Source of the DNA: Pseudomonadota bacterium
GTDB lineage: Bacteria; Pseudomonadota; Gammaproteobacteria; Xanthomonadales; Xanthomonadaceae
NCBI GenBank assembly: GCA_018241125.1
Contig: JAFEEL010000020.1
Span: 62,001 to 126,000 of the forward strand
Length of the DNA: 64,000 nt
Reading direction: 5' to 3'
The notes under the pieces were generated by a model, which saw nothing but the letters and a program-made list of their open reading frames with translations, was not told the DNA's origin and did no database searches. A program made the position numbers and the translations under genes. This document shows positions 43,439 through 49,976 of the stretch, piece by piece (the first letter of the stretch is position 1; the number at the start of each line of letters is the position of its first letter).

Positions 43439-44146
43439 ATGGCGATGGACCTCCCGCTACCCGACCCGCACGCCGCCCGCACCCAGGCGCGGCCGATGGA
43501 GCGGCGCTTCCGCCGCGCCGCGTGGTGGAGCGCGGGCTTCGTCGCGGTACTGGCCGCAGTCAAGGCGTTCGAGGTGATCATCGGCGCGCCGCTGGACGCG
43601 CTGGCGCTGCGCCCGCACAACGTGCCCGGGCTGATCGGCATCCTCACCGCGCCGCTGCTGCACGCCTCGCTCGACCATCTGGCGTCCAACGCACTGCCAC
43701 TGCTGGCACTGGGCACGCTGGCCGGCACCTTGTACCCACGGGCGACGCTACGCGCGCTGCCGCTGATCTGGCTGGTCGGCGGCATCGGCACCTGGCTGAT
43801 CGGCGCGCCCGGCAGCGCCCACATCGGCGCCAGCGGGATCGCCCACGGGCTGATGTTTCTGGTGTTCTTCCTGGGGCTGCTGCGGCGCGACCGCCAGGCC
43901 ATCGCCGCTGGCATGCTCGCGTTTTTCCTCTACGGCGGGATGATCCTGACGATCTTCCCGCGCGAGATCGGAATTTCCTGGGAGATGCACCTGTCGGGCG
44001 CGATCGGCGGCGTGCTGGCGGCCATCGTCTGGCGCAAGCTCGATCCGGCGCTGCCGCGCAAGCGTTACAGTTGGGAAGACGAACCCGAGGAGGCCGCAAC
44101 CGACGCGATCGAACCGACCGCCATCGGACACGAGCCACCGGCCTGA
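43439..44146 (+). CDS. Rhomboid-family intramembrane serine protease
   Basis: 235 aa with about six hydrophobic helices. HASLDHLASNALPLL contains the usual HxxxxHxxxN face. The nucleophile Ser132 is in GASGIAHGL, and His184 in WEMHLSGAIGG is the catalytic partner, so it should be active. It cleaves membrane-anchored substrates within the bilayer. The acidic C-terminal tail is cytoplasmic. I used the ATG at 43439, but a GTG at 43415 is also possible; neither has a strong ribosome site. It is convergent with the EF-hand gene. Confidence 0.88.
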   Translation: MAMDLPLPDPHAARTQARPMERRFRRAAWWSAGFVAVLAAVKAFEVIIGAPLDALALRPHNVPGLIGILTAPLLHASLDHLASNALPLLALGTLAGTLYPRATLRALPLIWLVGGIGTWLIGAPGSAHIGASGIAHGLMFLVFFLGLLRRDRQAIAAGMLAFFLYGGMILTIFPREIGISWEMHLSGAIGGVLAAIVWRKLDPALPRKRYSWEDEPEEAATDAIEPTAIGHEPPA

Positions 44147-44159
44147 GCCGCGCAGGTGC

Positions 44160-44519
44160 TCACTGCGCCGGACTGGCGGTCGGATCGGCTGCCGGTGGCG
44201 GGTTGGGGTGGCGTTGCGCGCGCTTTTCGCGCTCGGCACGACGCGCGGCCCGCAGTTCGTCGCGGGTGATGTAGCCGTCGTGGTTGCTGTCGATCTCGTC
44301 GAAATGCTTGTACACCCACGGCATCGCCTGCGCTTCTTCGCGGGTGAGCTTGCCGTCGTGATTGGCATCGGCCTGCTTGAAAGTCACGTGCGCATGGCGG
44401 GTCGGCGCGGCGCTGTCGGCAGCGGGGGCATCGCTGGCCGGGGCAGCGTCCTGGGCGTAGGCAGTGGCGGCAAGGGCGCACGCCGAGGCGAGCAGGAGGG
44501 CGGCAAGTCGGGCGTTCAT
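44160..44519 (-). CDS. Secreted EF-hand protein
   Basis: 119 aa. A signal peptide MNARLAALLLASACALAATA (cleaved near YAQ) is followed by an Ala/Ser-rich linker and two calcium-binding loops: DANHDGKLTREE (51-62) and DSNHDGYITRDE (77-88). The C-terminus is basic and then Pro-rich. Calcium binding is expected from the loops; partners are unknown. The ATG at 44519 begins the signal peptide; ATGs 4 and 13 codons upstream are in frame but add non-conserved sequence. Terminal bases lie 13 bp from the convergent rhomboid stop. Confidence 0.8.
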   Translation of the reverse strand: MNARLAALLLASACALAATAYAQDAAPASDAPAADSAAPTRHAHVTFKQADANHDGKLTREEAQAMPWVYKHFDEIDSNHDGYITRDELRAARRAEREKRAQRHPNPPPAADPTASPAQ

Positions 44520-44645
44520 GCGGGCATCCATCGGTGGTGGGTTCAACAGGCAACGCATACGCCCGCCGCCGGTTGACCGCTGCTCTTGTGGGAGGGCCTT
44601 GACCAGCCTGCGGCTGTTGAAAGACAGGCCCGATCCAGAACGCAG

Positions 44646-45167
44646 CTATTCGTGCCCCGACTTGCGCGGCACGGGCAACCTGCGCTGCAGGTGCCCCAAC
44701 GGCAAGGCGCGCTCGCGCTTGACCGTGCGCAACACGAAGCTGGAGTTGACGTCGGCCACGCCGGCATCATTGAGCAGGTGGTCGAGCACGAAGCGCGAGA
44801 AGTGCTCCAGATCCTCCACCACCACATGCAGCAGGTAGTCCATGTCGCCGGTCAGGGCGTGGCAAGCCACCACTTCGTCCCAGCCGGCCACGCGCTCGAC
44901 GAAAGTCTGCACGGTGGCCGCGTCGTGATCGCGCAACTGCACGCGCACGAATGCCTGCAAGCCCAGACCCAAGGCCGCCGGGCTCACCCGCGCAGCGTAG
45001 CCGGCGATTACCCCGTCGGCCTCCAGCCGCTGCACCCGCCGCAGGCACGCCGAGGCCGACAGGTTCACCTGCACAGCCAAGTCGGCATTGCTCAGGCGGC
45101 CATCGCGCTGGAGCGCGGACACGATCGCCAGGTCGATGCGATCAAGCGGGTCGCGGAACACATTCAT
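44646..45167 (-). CDS. Lrp/AsnC-family transcriptional regulator
   Basis: 173 aa. The helix-turn-helix is VSALQRDGRLSNADLAVQVN then LSASACLRRVQRLEADGVI, and the RAM ligand domain follows with AFVRVQLRDHDAA and VVACHALTGDMDYLLHVVV. Lrp-type regulators form octamers that respond to amino acids. It is divergent from phhA, so phenylalanine or a related amino acid is the likely effector by analogy with PhhR-type control, though the family differs. A GTTTGA-TTGT-TCAAAC palindrome lies between the two genes, just ahead of its own start, which fits autoregulation and phhA control. Confidence 0.92.
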   Translation of the reverse strand: MNVFRDPLDRIDLAIVSALQRDGRLSNADLAVQVNLSASACLRRVQRLEADGVIAGYAARVSPAALGLGLQAFVRVQLRDHDAATVQTFVERVAGWDEVVACHALTGDMDYLLHVVVEDLEHFSRFVLDHLLNDAGVADVNSSFVLRTVKRERALPLGHLQRRLPVPRKSGHE

Positions 45168-45172
45168 TGCGT

Positions 45173-45188
45173 GTTTGATTGTTCAAAC
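45173..45188. promoter_or_regulatory. Candidate Lrp-type operator
   Basis: GTTTGA (45173-45178) and TCAAAC (45183-45188) form a perfect inverted repeat with a 4-bp TTGT spacer. A further half-site TTTGAA (45205-45210) lies 17 bp away. It sits in the divergent lrp-phhA gap immediately upstream of the regulator ATG. Confidence 0.6.
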
Positions 45189-45203
45189 GCCTGACATTTG
45201 CGC

Positions 45204-45232
45204 ATTTGAACCCCTGTGACGCAACAAAGCAA
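45204..45232 (-). promoter_or_regulatory. Promoter candidate for the Lrp-family gene
   Basis: On the minus strand TTGCTT (45232-45227), a 17-bp spacer and TCAAAT (45209-45204). The -10 overlaps the TTTGAA half-site, and the palindrome at 45173-45188 lies just downstream of the expected start, as for negative autoregulation. Confidence 0.5.
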
Positions 45233-45293
45233 TCCGCTTGCGCGCCCCGCGCACTAAACTGACGGGTGCACCCACGCCCGAGGAAAGCCCCCC

Positions 45294-46184
45294 ATGTCCG
45301 CCGTCCCGCAGCGCGTCGAACACCAGATGACCGACAAGGGCTACGTGCCGGTCTACACCACCAGCGTGATCGAACAACCGTGGGCCAGCTACACGCCGAC
45401 CGACCATGTCACCTGGGCCGCGTTGTATGCGCGCCAGCAAGCGCTGCTGCCCGGTCGCGCGTCGCAGGTGTTCCTCGACAATCTGGTGCGCCTGGGGTTG
45501 GGCGCCGATGCGATCCCGAAGTTCGACGAGATCAATCCGATGCTGCGCCGGGCCACCGGCTGGGAGCTGGTCGGGGTGGAAGGCCTGCTGCCGGAGTTGA
45601 CCTTTTTCGAACACCTGGCCAACCGCCGCTTCCCGGTGACCTGGTGGATCCGCAAGCCCGAACAGATCGACTACCTCGCCGAACCCGACCTGTTCCACGA
45701 CCTGTTCGGGCATGTGCCGCTGCTGCTCGAGCCGGTGTTCGCCGACTACATGCAGGCCTACGGGCAAGGCGGCCTGCGCGCGCACGGGTTGGGGCCGGTG
45801 GCATTGAGCCAGCTGACCCGGCTGTACTGGTACACGGTGGAGTTCGGGCTGATTCGCGAAGCGGCCGGCCTGCGCATCTATGGTGCCGGCATCCTCTCGT
45901 CCAAGGGCGAATCGATCCACTGCCTGGAATCGTCGGCGCCCAATCGCATCGGCTTCGACCTGACCCGCATCATGCGTACCCGTTACCGCATCGACAGCTA
46001 CCAGAAAACCTACTTCGTAATCGACGGCTATCGTCAGCTGATGGAGGCAACCGCCGCCGATTTTGCACCGATCTACACTGATCTGGCAGAAAACGAGTCG
46101 TTCCCGGCAGGCGCGGTACTGGCCACCGATACGCTATTGAACCGCGGCACCGGCGAAGGCTGGACGGCGGACGGGGATGTCTGA
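45294..46184 (+). CDS. phhA: Phenylalanine 4-monooxygenase
   Basis: Hydroxylates phenylalanine to tyrosine with O2 and a tetrahydropterin. The 296-aa monomeric bacterial form has the iron ligands His135 and His140 in FHDLFGHVPLL and Glu183 in WYTVEFGLI. SSKGESIHCLES is also conserved. It starts at the ATG at 45294 with GAGGAA 11 bases upstream. No pterin-4a-carbinolamine dehydratase (phhB) gene follows; the next gene downstream is a beta-barrel protein. folE and a pteridine-reductase-like SDR elsewhere in the window could supply the cofactor. An Lrp-family regulator is divergent and probably controls it. Confidence 0.95.
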   Translation: MSAVPQRVEHQMTDKGYVPVYTTSVIEQPWASYTPTDHVTWAALYARQQALLPGRASQVFLDNLVRLGLGADAIPKFDEINPMLRRATGWELVGVEGLLPELTFFEHLANRRFPVTWWIRKPEQIDYLAEPDLFHDLFGHVPLLLEPVFADYMQAYGQGGLRAHGLGPVALSQLTRLYWYTVEFGLIREAAGLRIYGAGILSSKGESIHCLESSAPNRIGFDLTRIMRTRYRIDSYQKTYFVIDGYRQLMEATAADFAPIYTDLAENESFPAGAVLATDTLLNRGTGEGWTADGDV

Positions 46185-46296
46185 ACATATCCGTAACGAT
46201 TTACCACCAACTTCTTAACGTAAACTTGATATTCAGCCTGTAACCCTCAGATTGTCCTCGCTCGATCCTGAGCTGAACCAATCAGAGTGCAAGAAA

Positions 46297-46842
46297 ATGA
46301 AAAAGACCCTTCTGTTCGCTTCCCTGCTGGCCCTGGCCGGCGCCTCCTCGGTGGCCGCCGCCGCAGACGACAGCTGGTTCGTCCGTGGCAATCTGGGGAG
46401 CAGCAACCTGCACATCAACAGCTTCGGCTCCACCAGCTCCAACACTGCCGGCGGCGTGAGCGGCGGCTACTACTTCACCCCGAACATCGGCATCGAAGGG
46501 CGCTACCAGAGCTACGGCAACCACGGCGATAGTCTGGGCAACAGTCTGGACGTCGATGGTTGGGGCTTGGGCGTGGTCGGCAAGTACGACTTCGGTCCTG
46601 ACAACACCGGTTTCTACATCGATGGCCGTGCCGGCTGGATGCGCATGCACGCCAAGGCCACCCTGGCCGGCGTCGGCAGCGCTTCGATCAACAAGTCCAA
46701 GGGCTACGCCGGCGTCGGCGCCGGCTACGATTTCAACCGCAACTTCGGCGTCGGCCTGAACTACGAGTACGCCGGTGCGGGCGACAAGGGCAACAGCGCC
46801 CACACCAACACTTGGTCGGTTTCGGCCGAGGCTCGCTTCTGA
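46297..46842 (+). CDS. Small outer-membrane beta-barrel protein (OmpA/OmpX-like)
   Basis: 181 aa with a signal peptide MKKTLLFASLLALAGASSVA (cut near AAA). The mature part has alternating beta-strands: DSWFVRGNLGSSNLHI, GGVSGGYYFTPNIGIEGRY, GWGLGVVGKYDFG, TGFYIDGRAGWMRM and YAGVGAGYDFNRNFGVGLNY, ending TWSVSAEARF with a terminal Phe. This predicts an eight-stranded outer-membrane barrel without the OmpA peptidoglycan domain. The ATG at 46297 starts the signal peptide, and AAGAAA precedes it. A strong terminator follows. Role unknown; such proteins are often abundant and stress-regulated. Confidence 0.87.
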   Translation: MKKTLLFASLLALAGASSVAAAADDSWFVRGNLGSSNLHINSFGSTSSNTAGGVSGGYYFTPNIGIEGRYQSYGNHGDSLGNSLDVDGWGLGVVGKYDFGPDNTGFYIDGRAGWMRMHAKATLAGVGSASINKSKGYAGVGAGYDFNRNFGVGLNYEYAGAGDKGNSAHTNTWSVSAEARF

Positions 46843-46864
46843 TCCATCGGGTCACCGCAGCACC

Positions 46865-46898
46865 GCAAACGGCCACCCTCGCGGTGGCCGTTTGCTTT
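46865..46898 (+). terminator. Rho-independent terminator after the beta-barrel gene
   Basis: GCAAACGGCCACC and GGTGGCCGTTTGC make a perfect 13-bp stem with a CTCGC loop, followed by TTTG. It lies 22 bp past the stop, between two convergent genes. Confidence 0.85.
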
Positions 46899-46906
46899 GT
46901 GCGTGT

Positions 46907-47455
46907 TCAATGCCCCGGAGTGGCGCGCAGCAACGCGCCCGCCTGCGCCTGATTGCGCCGAATCTCCGGCAAGCTCGCCACCACCATCGCGCGGATCGCC
47001 GGCCCGTGCTGCGGGCCGTCGGCGGCGGCAAAACGCGCGGCCAAGCCGTGATCGTAACTTACAAGCAGGGCCAGGAAGGCGTGATCGAAGTCCGCCCCGG
47101 TCTTGCCGAGCAGGTTGATGCCCGGCTGCGGGGTCGGCGCCGGGGTCGCCACGATGCCGTCGTTGGCCTTCTGGAACAGTTCGGCCAACGCCTTGTGCGC
47201 GGCCACCCGGGTGACGGCGAACTGCCGGACTTTCTCCGACGATGCGTTTTTCGTGGCATAGGTGCAGACATCGATTTCCAGCTGATTGGTTGCCAGCGCG
47301 TCGGCCAGGAACATCCGATCCGACGCACTGAGCTGGGCCGCGGCGGACGCCGGCGCGACCGCGCCAACCTTCGCAGGCGGAGCCGGCTGCGCGATGACGG
47401 CGGCAGCCAGCAAGGCGGCAACGACGGCCAGAACAATGACGGGAGCCTTCGACAT
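46907..47455 (-). CDS. DUF4142 secreted protein
   Basis: 182 aa. An N-terminal hydrophobic signal MSKAPVIVLAVVAALLAAAV is followed by a helical DUF4142 domain: ASDRMFLADALATNQLEIDV, KVRQFAVTRVAAHKALAEL and FDHAFLALLVSYDHGLAARF. DUF4142 proteins are ferritin-like four-helix bundles often exported, with no firm function. The ATG at 47455 starts the signal; the 33 open codons upstream lie in the fbp leader. It is divergent from fbp with 88 bp between them. Confidence 0.83.
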   Translation of the reverse strand: MSKAPVIVLAVVAALLAAAVIAQPAPPAKVGAVAPASAAAQLSASDRMFLADALATNQLEIDVCTYATKNASSEKVRQFAVTRVAAHKALAELFQKANDGIVATPAPTPQPGINLLGKTGADFDHAFLALLVSYDHGLAARFAAADGPQHGPAIRAMVVASLPEIRRNQAQAGALLRATPGH

Positions 47456-47543
47456 GGCTGGTCTGCCCGGTGGAAAGGGGAAGATTGGCGGCATTGCGCC
47501 GCAAGACACGTAAAATGCCGCTTTTCCCGCCCGGAAGTCCAGC

Positions 47544-48572
47544 ATGCAGCGCATCTCCCTGACCCGTTACCTGATCGAGGAACAACACGCCGGGCGCATC
47601 TGCGCCGACTTGCGGTTGCTGATCGAAGTGGTCGCGCGCGCCTGCAAGACCATCTCGATCGCGGTGGGCAAGGGCGATCTGGGCGGCGTGCTCGGCGATG
47701 CCGGCACGCCCGATGCGGCCAGCATCAACGTGCAGGGCGAAGCGCAGAAGAAGCTCGACGTGCTGTCCAACGAGATCCTGCTGGAGACCAATGCCTGGGG
47801 CGGGCATCTGGCCGCCTGCGCATCGGAGGAAATGGATCACAGCCAGCCCATTCCCGACACCTACCCGAAAGGTAATTACCTGCTGGTGTTCGACCCGCTC
47901 GACGGCAGTTCCAACATCGACGTCAACGTCACCGTCGGCACCATATTCTCGGTGCTGCGCTGCCCGGACGGCGTGAACGCGCCGGGCGACGAACACTTCC
48001 TGCAACCGGGCAGCGCGCAGGTCGCCGCCGGCTACGCCGCGTATGGATCGAGCACGATGCTGGTGCTGACCATCGGCAACGGCACCCACGCCTTCACGCT
48101 GGACCGCGAAGTGGGCAGCTTCATCCTCACCCGCCGCGACATCCGCATCCCCGAACAAACCAAGGAATTCGCCGCCAACGCTTCCAACCAGCGCCACTGG
48201 GAAGCGCCGATGCAGCGCTACGTCGCGCAGATGCTGGAAGGCAAGCTCGGCCCGCGCGGCAAGGACTTCAACATGCGCTGGGTGGCCAGCATGGTCGCCG
48301 ACGTGCACCGCATCCTCACCCGCGGCGGCATCTTCATCTACCCGCTGGACGCCAAGAATGCCGCGCAGGGCGGCAAGCTGCGCCTGCTCTACGAGGCCAA
48401 CCCGATGGCGCTGCTGGTGGAACAGGCCGGTGGCGCGGCCAGCACCGGGCGCATGCGCATGCTCGACGTGCAGCCGGAAAAACTGCACCAGCGCGTGCCG
48501 GTGTTCCTCGGATCCAGGCAGGAAGTCGAGTACGCGGTATCCTTGCACCATGCCCACGACGGCGGTGCCTGA
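47544..48572 (+). CDS. fbp: Fructose-1,6-bisphosphatase class 1
   Basis: Gluconeogenic enzyme converting fructose 1,6-bisphosphate to fructose 6-phosphate with Mg2+. The 342-aa product has the metal-binding ASEEMD-type and [15 protein letters not shown] motifs, and [23 protein letters not shown] substrate residues with [15 protein letters not shown]. The length fits class 1 enzymes. A TAAAAT -10-like box lies at 47512-47517, about 27 bp before the ATG; no good -35 is seen at 17 bp. It may be followed by two small membrane-protein genes in one transcript. Confidence 0.96.
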   Translation: MQRISLTRYLIEEQHAGRICADLRLLIEVVARACKTISIAVGKGDLGGVLGDAGTPDAASINVQGEAQKKLDVLSNEILLETNAWGGHLAACASEEMDHSQPIPDTYPKGNYLLVFDPLDGSSNIDVNVTVGTIFSVLRCPDGVNAPGDEHFLQPGSAQVAAGYAAYGSSTMLVLTIGNGTHAFTLDREVGSFILTRRDIRIPEQTKEFAANASNQRHWEAPMQRYVAQMLEGKLGPRGKDFNMRWVASMVADVHRILTRGGIFIYPLDAKNAAQGGKLRLLYEANPMALLVEQAGGAASTGRMRMLDVQPEKLHQRVPVFLGSRQEVEYAVSLHHAHDGGA

Positions 48573-48590
48573 CCGCACGGGAGAGCGACG

Positions 48591-48788
48591 ATGACCTGGT
48601 TGCTGTTCGCACTCGCGCTGGCTGCGCTGGTCGCTGCCGCGCTGGTGCCTTCGCTGGCGGCCGGGCTGGCGTGCGTACTGGTCAGCCTGTTGTTGACCGT
48701 GCTCGCCAGCATGCGCCTGCTGGTCGCCCACGCCGAGCAATCGGCACGGCAATCCCGACGCGAGCCGGCGCTGTCGCCGCCGCAGTGA
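48591..48788 (+). CDS. Small membrane protein
   Basis: 65 aa. One long or two short hydrophobic helices (LLFALALAALVAAALVPSLA and GLACVLVSLLLTVLASMRLL) and a short basic tail. GGGAG lies 7 bases before the ATG, 18 bp after fbp, which supports a real gene. No family recognised. Confidence 0.65.
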   Translation: MTWLLFALALAALVAAALVPSLAAGLACVLVSLLLTVLASMRLLVAHAEQSARQSRREPALSPPQ

Positions 48789-48834
48789 CCACCGCGCCGG
48801 CGCGTTCGCCGGCACTGCCCGGGAGGTGATGCCC

Positions 48835-49140
48835 ATGCCCTGGATGATGTTCGTCTTCGCCTTGCTGAGTTTCGTCGTGCTGTGTTACGCGCACTCGGTC
48901 GCGCTGGCGGTGATCTGCATCGTGCTCACCATCGGGTTTGTGATCGCCGGCCTGTTGAACATCATGGCCGGGCGGGTCAACGACGCCAGCCGCGACGGTG
49001 GGCACATCATCACCCCCGAGGAGTTGCGTCTGTACCGCGAGCAAGCGCAGGCGCGCAAGCTGGCCGCCGATTCGGCGAATGCGGCGAATGCCGCGGCATC
49101 GGCCACGCCGGCCGAAGGCTCGCCACCGAGCGCCGTCTGA
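48835..49140 (+). CDS. Small membrane protein with a charged C-terminal tail
   Basis: 101 aa. Two hydrophobic helices (MMFVFALLSFVVLCYAHSVA and LAVICIVLTIGFVIAGLLNI) are followed by a soluble part with PEELRLYREQAQARKLAADS, then Ala-rich sequence. A GGGAGG ribosome site 9 bases upstream selects the ATG at 48835 over GTG/ATG codons at 48826 and 48829, which abut the site. It lies 46 bp after the other small membrane-protein gene, and both may follow fbp in one transcript. No family recognised. Confidence 0.65.
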   Translation: MPWMMFVFALLSFVVLCYAHSVALAVICIVLTIGFVIAGLLNIMAGRVNDASRDGGHIITPEELRLYREQAQARKLAADSANAANAAASATPAEGSPPSAV

Positions 49141-49175
49141 AACCGCCGAGCCGCAAGACCGCCGCGGTCGCGCCG

Positions 49176-49844
49176 ATGCATTGGCACGCGATGGCACTGC
49201 GCGATCTGGCGCACTGCCGGAACGCCGCCGCGCCGCTGGACGTGTGGTGGTGGCCGGACGCGCTGCACCCCGATCACACGACGCGGCGCGAGCGCATCGA
49301 CGCGATCTTGCGCACGCTGCTGGCGAGCTACGTCGGGCGGCCTGCCGCTGCGCTGCGCTTTGAACGCGAAGCCCACGGCCGCCCCTTTCTGGCGCACGAC
49401 CACGCACCGGATTTCAACTTGACCGACACCGTCGGCGGTGCGCTGATCGTGGTGGCCGCAGGTGGGCGCGTGGGCGTGGATTGCGAGCGCGGTGATCGGC
49501 ACGTGCCGGTGGCGAAGCTGGCGCGACGTTGGTACACCACGGCAGAGGCCACTGCCTTGGCCGCGCTCGACGACGCGTCGGCGCGACGTGCATTCCTCAA
49601 CTTGTGGACGGCCAAGGAAGCGGCCTGCAAAGCCACCGGCACCGGGATCTTCGGATATCTGTCGGCATGGCGCTTTGCGGTCGACGCATCGGCCGCAGCC
49701 CCGCAACTGCGCGACCTGCCAACCGACGCGGGCGAAGCCTGCCGCTGGAAGTTTCACCGGCTGGCGCCGACACCGGCACACACCGCAGTGCTGGCATGCC
49801 GCGATCTGCTGGCGACCCCGCGCGGTTTCGTCGTGACCGCCTGA
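49176..49844 (+). CDS. 4'-phosphopantetheinyl transferase superfamily protein
   Basis: 222 aa, the size of Sfp-like enzymes. GVDCERGDRHVPV (the VGxDxE metal site) and FLNLWTAKEAACKATGTGI (the WxxKEA motif) are both present, and RPFLAHDHAPDFNLTDT is the HGKP-like region. It attaches phosphopantetheine from CoA to carrier proteins of fatty acid, polyketide or peptide synthesis. No carrier protein or synthase gene is in the window. The ATG at 49176 gives a plausible N-terminus, and an ATG at 49191 is the alternative; no ribosome site is clear. It lies 35 bp after the small membrane-protein gene. Confidence 0.87.
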   Translation: MHWHAMALRDLAHCRNAAAPLDVWWWPDALHPDHTTRRERIDAILRTLLASYVGRPAAALRFEREAHGRPFLAHDHAPDFNLTDTVGGALIVVAAGGRVGVDCERGDRHVPVAKLARRWYTTAEATALAALDDASARRAFLNLWTAKEAACKATGTGIFGYLSAWRFAVDASAAAPQLRDLPTDAGEACRWKFHRLAPTPAHTAVLACRDLLATPRGFVVTA

Positions 49845-49900
49845 TCGCCGCTGGCGCTCAATAGTCGAAGGCGGGTCAAGCCGCCCCCACAAATCCGCCC

Positions 49901-49956
49901 TGTGGGACGGCCGTCCTCGGCCCGATTCAACCTGCCCTGAGGGAGGGCCTCCCGGC
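49901..49956. repeat. REP-like hairpins between the PPTase and GGDEF genes
   Basis: TGTGGGACGGCCGTCCTCGG opens with a GGCCG-TCCT-CGGCC hairpin (49909-49922), followed by GGGAGGGCCTCCCGGCC. A related head, TTGTGGGAGGGCC, occurs at 44586-44598 beside the lrp gene. This is the Xanthomonadales/Pseudomonas REP style. It may serve as a terminator for the two convergent genes. Confidence 0.5.
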
Positions 49957-49976
49957 CTCACGCGGCGACCGCTCGC

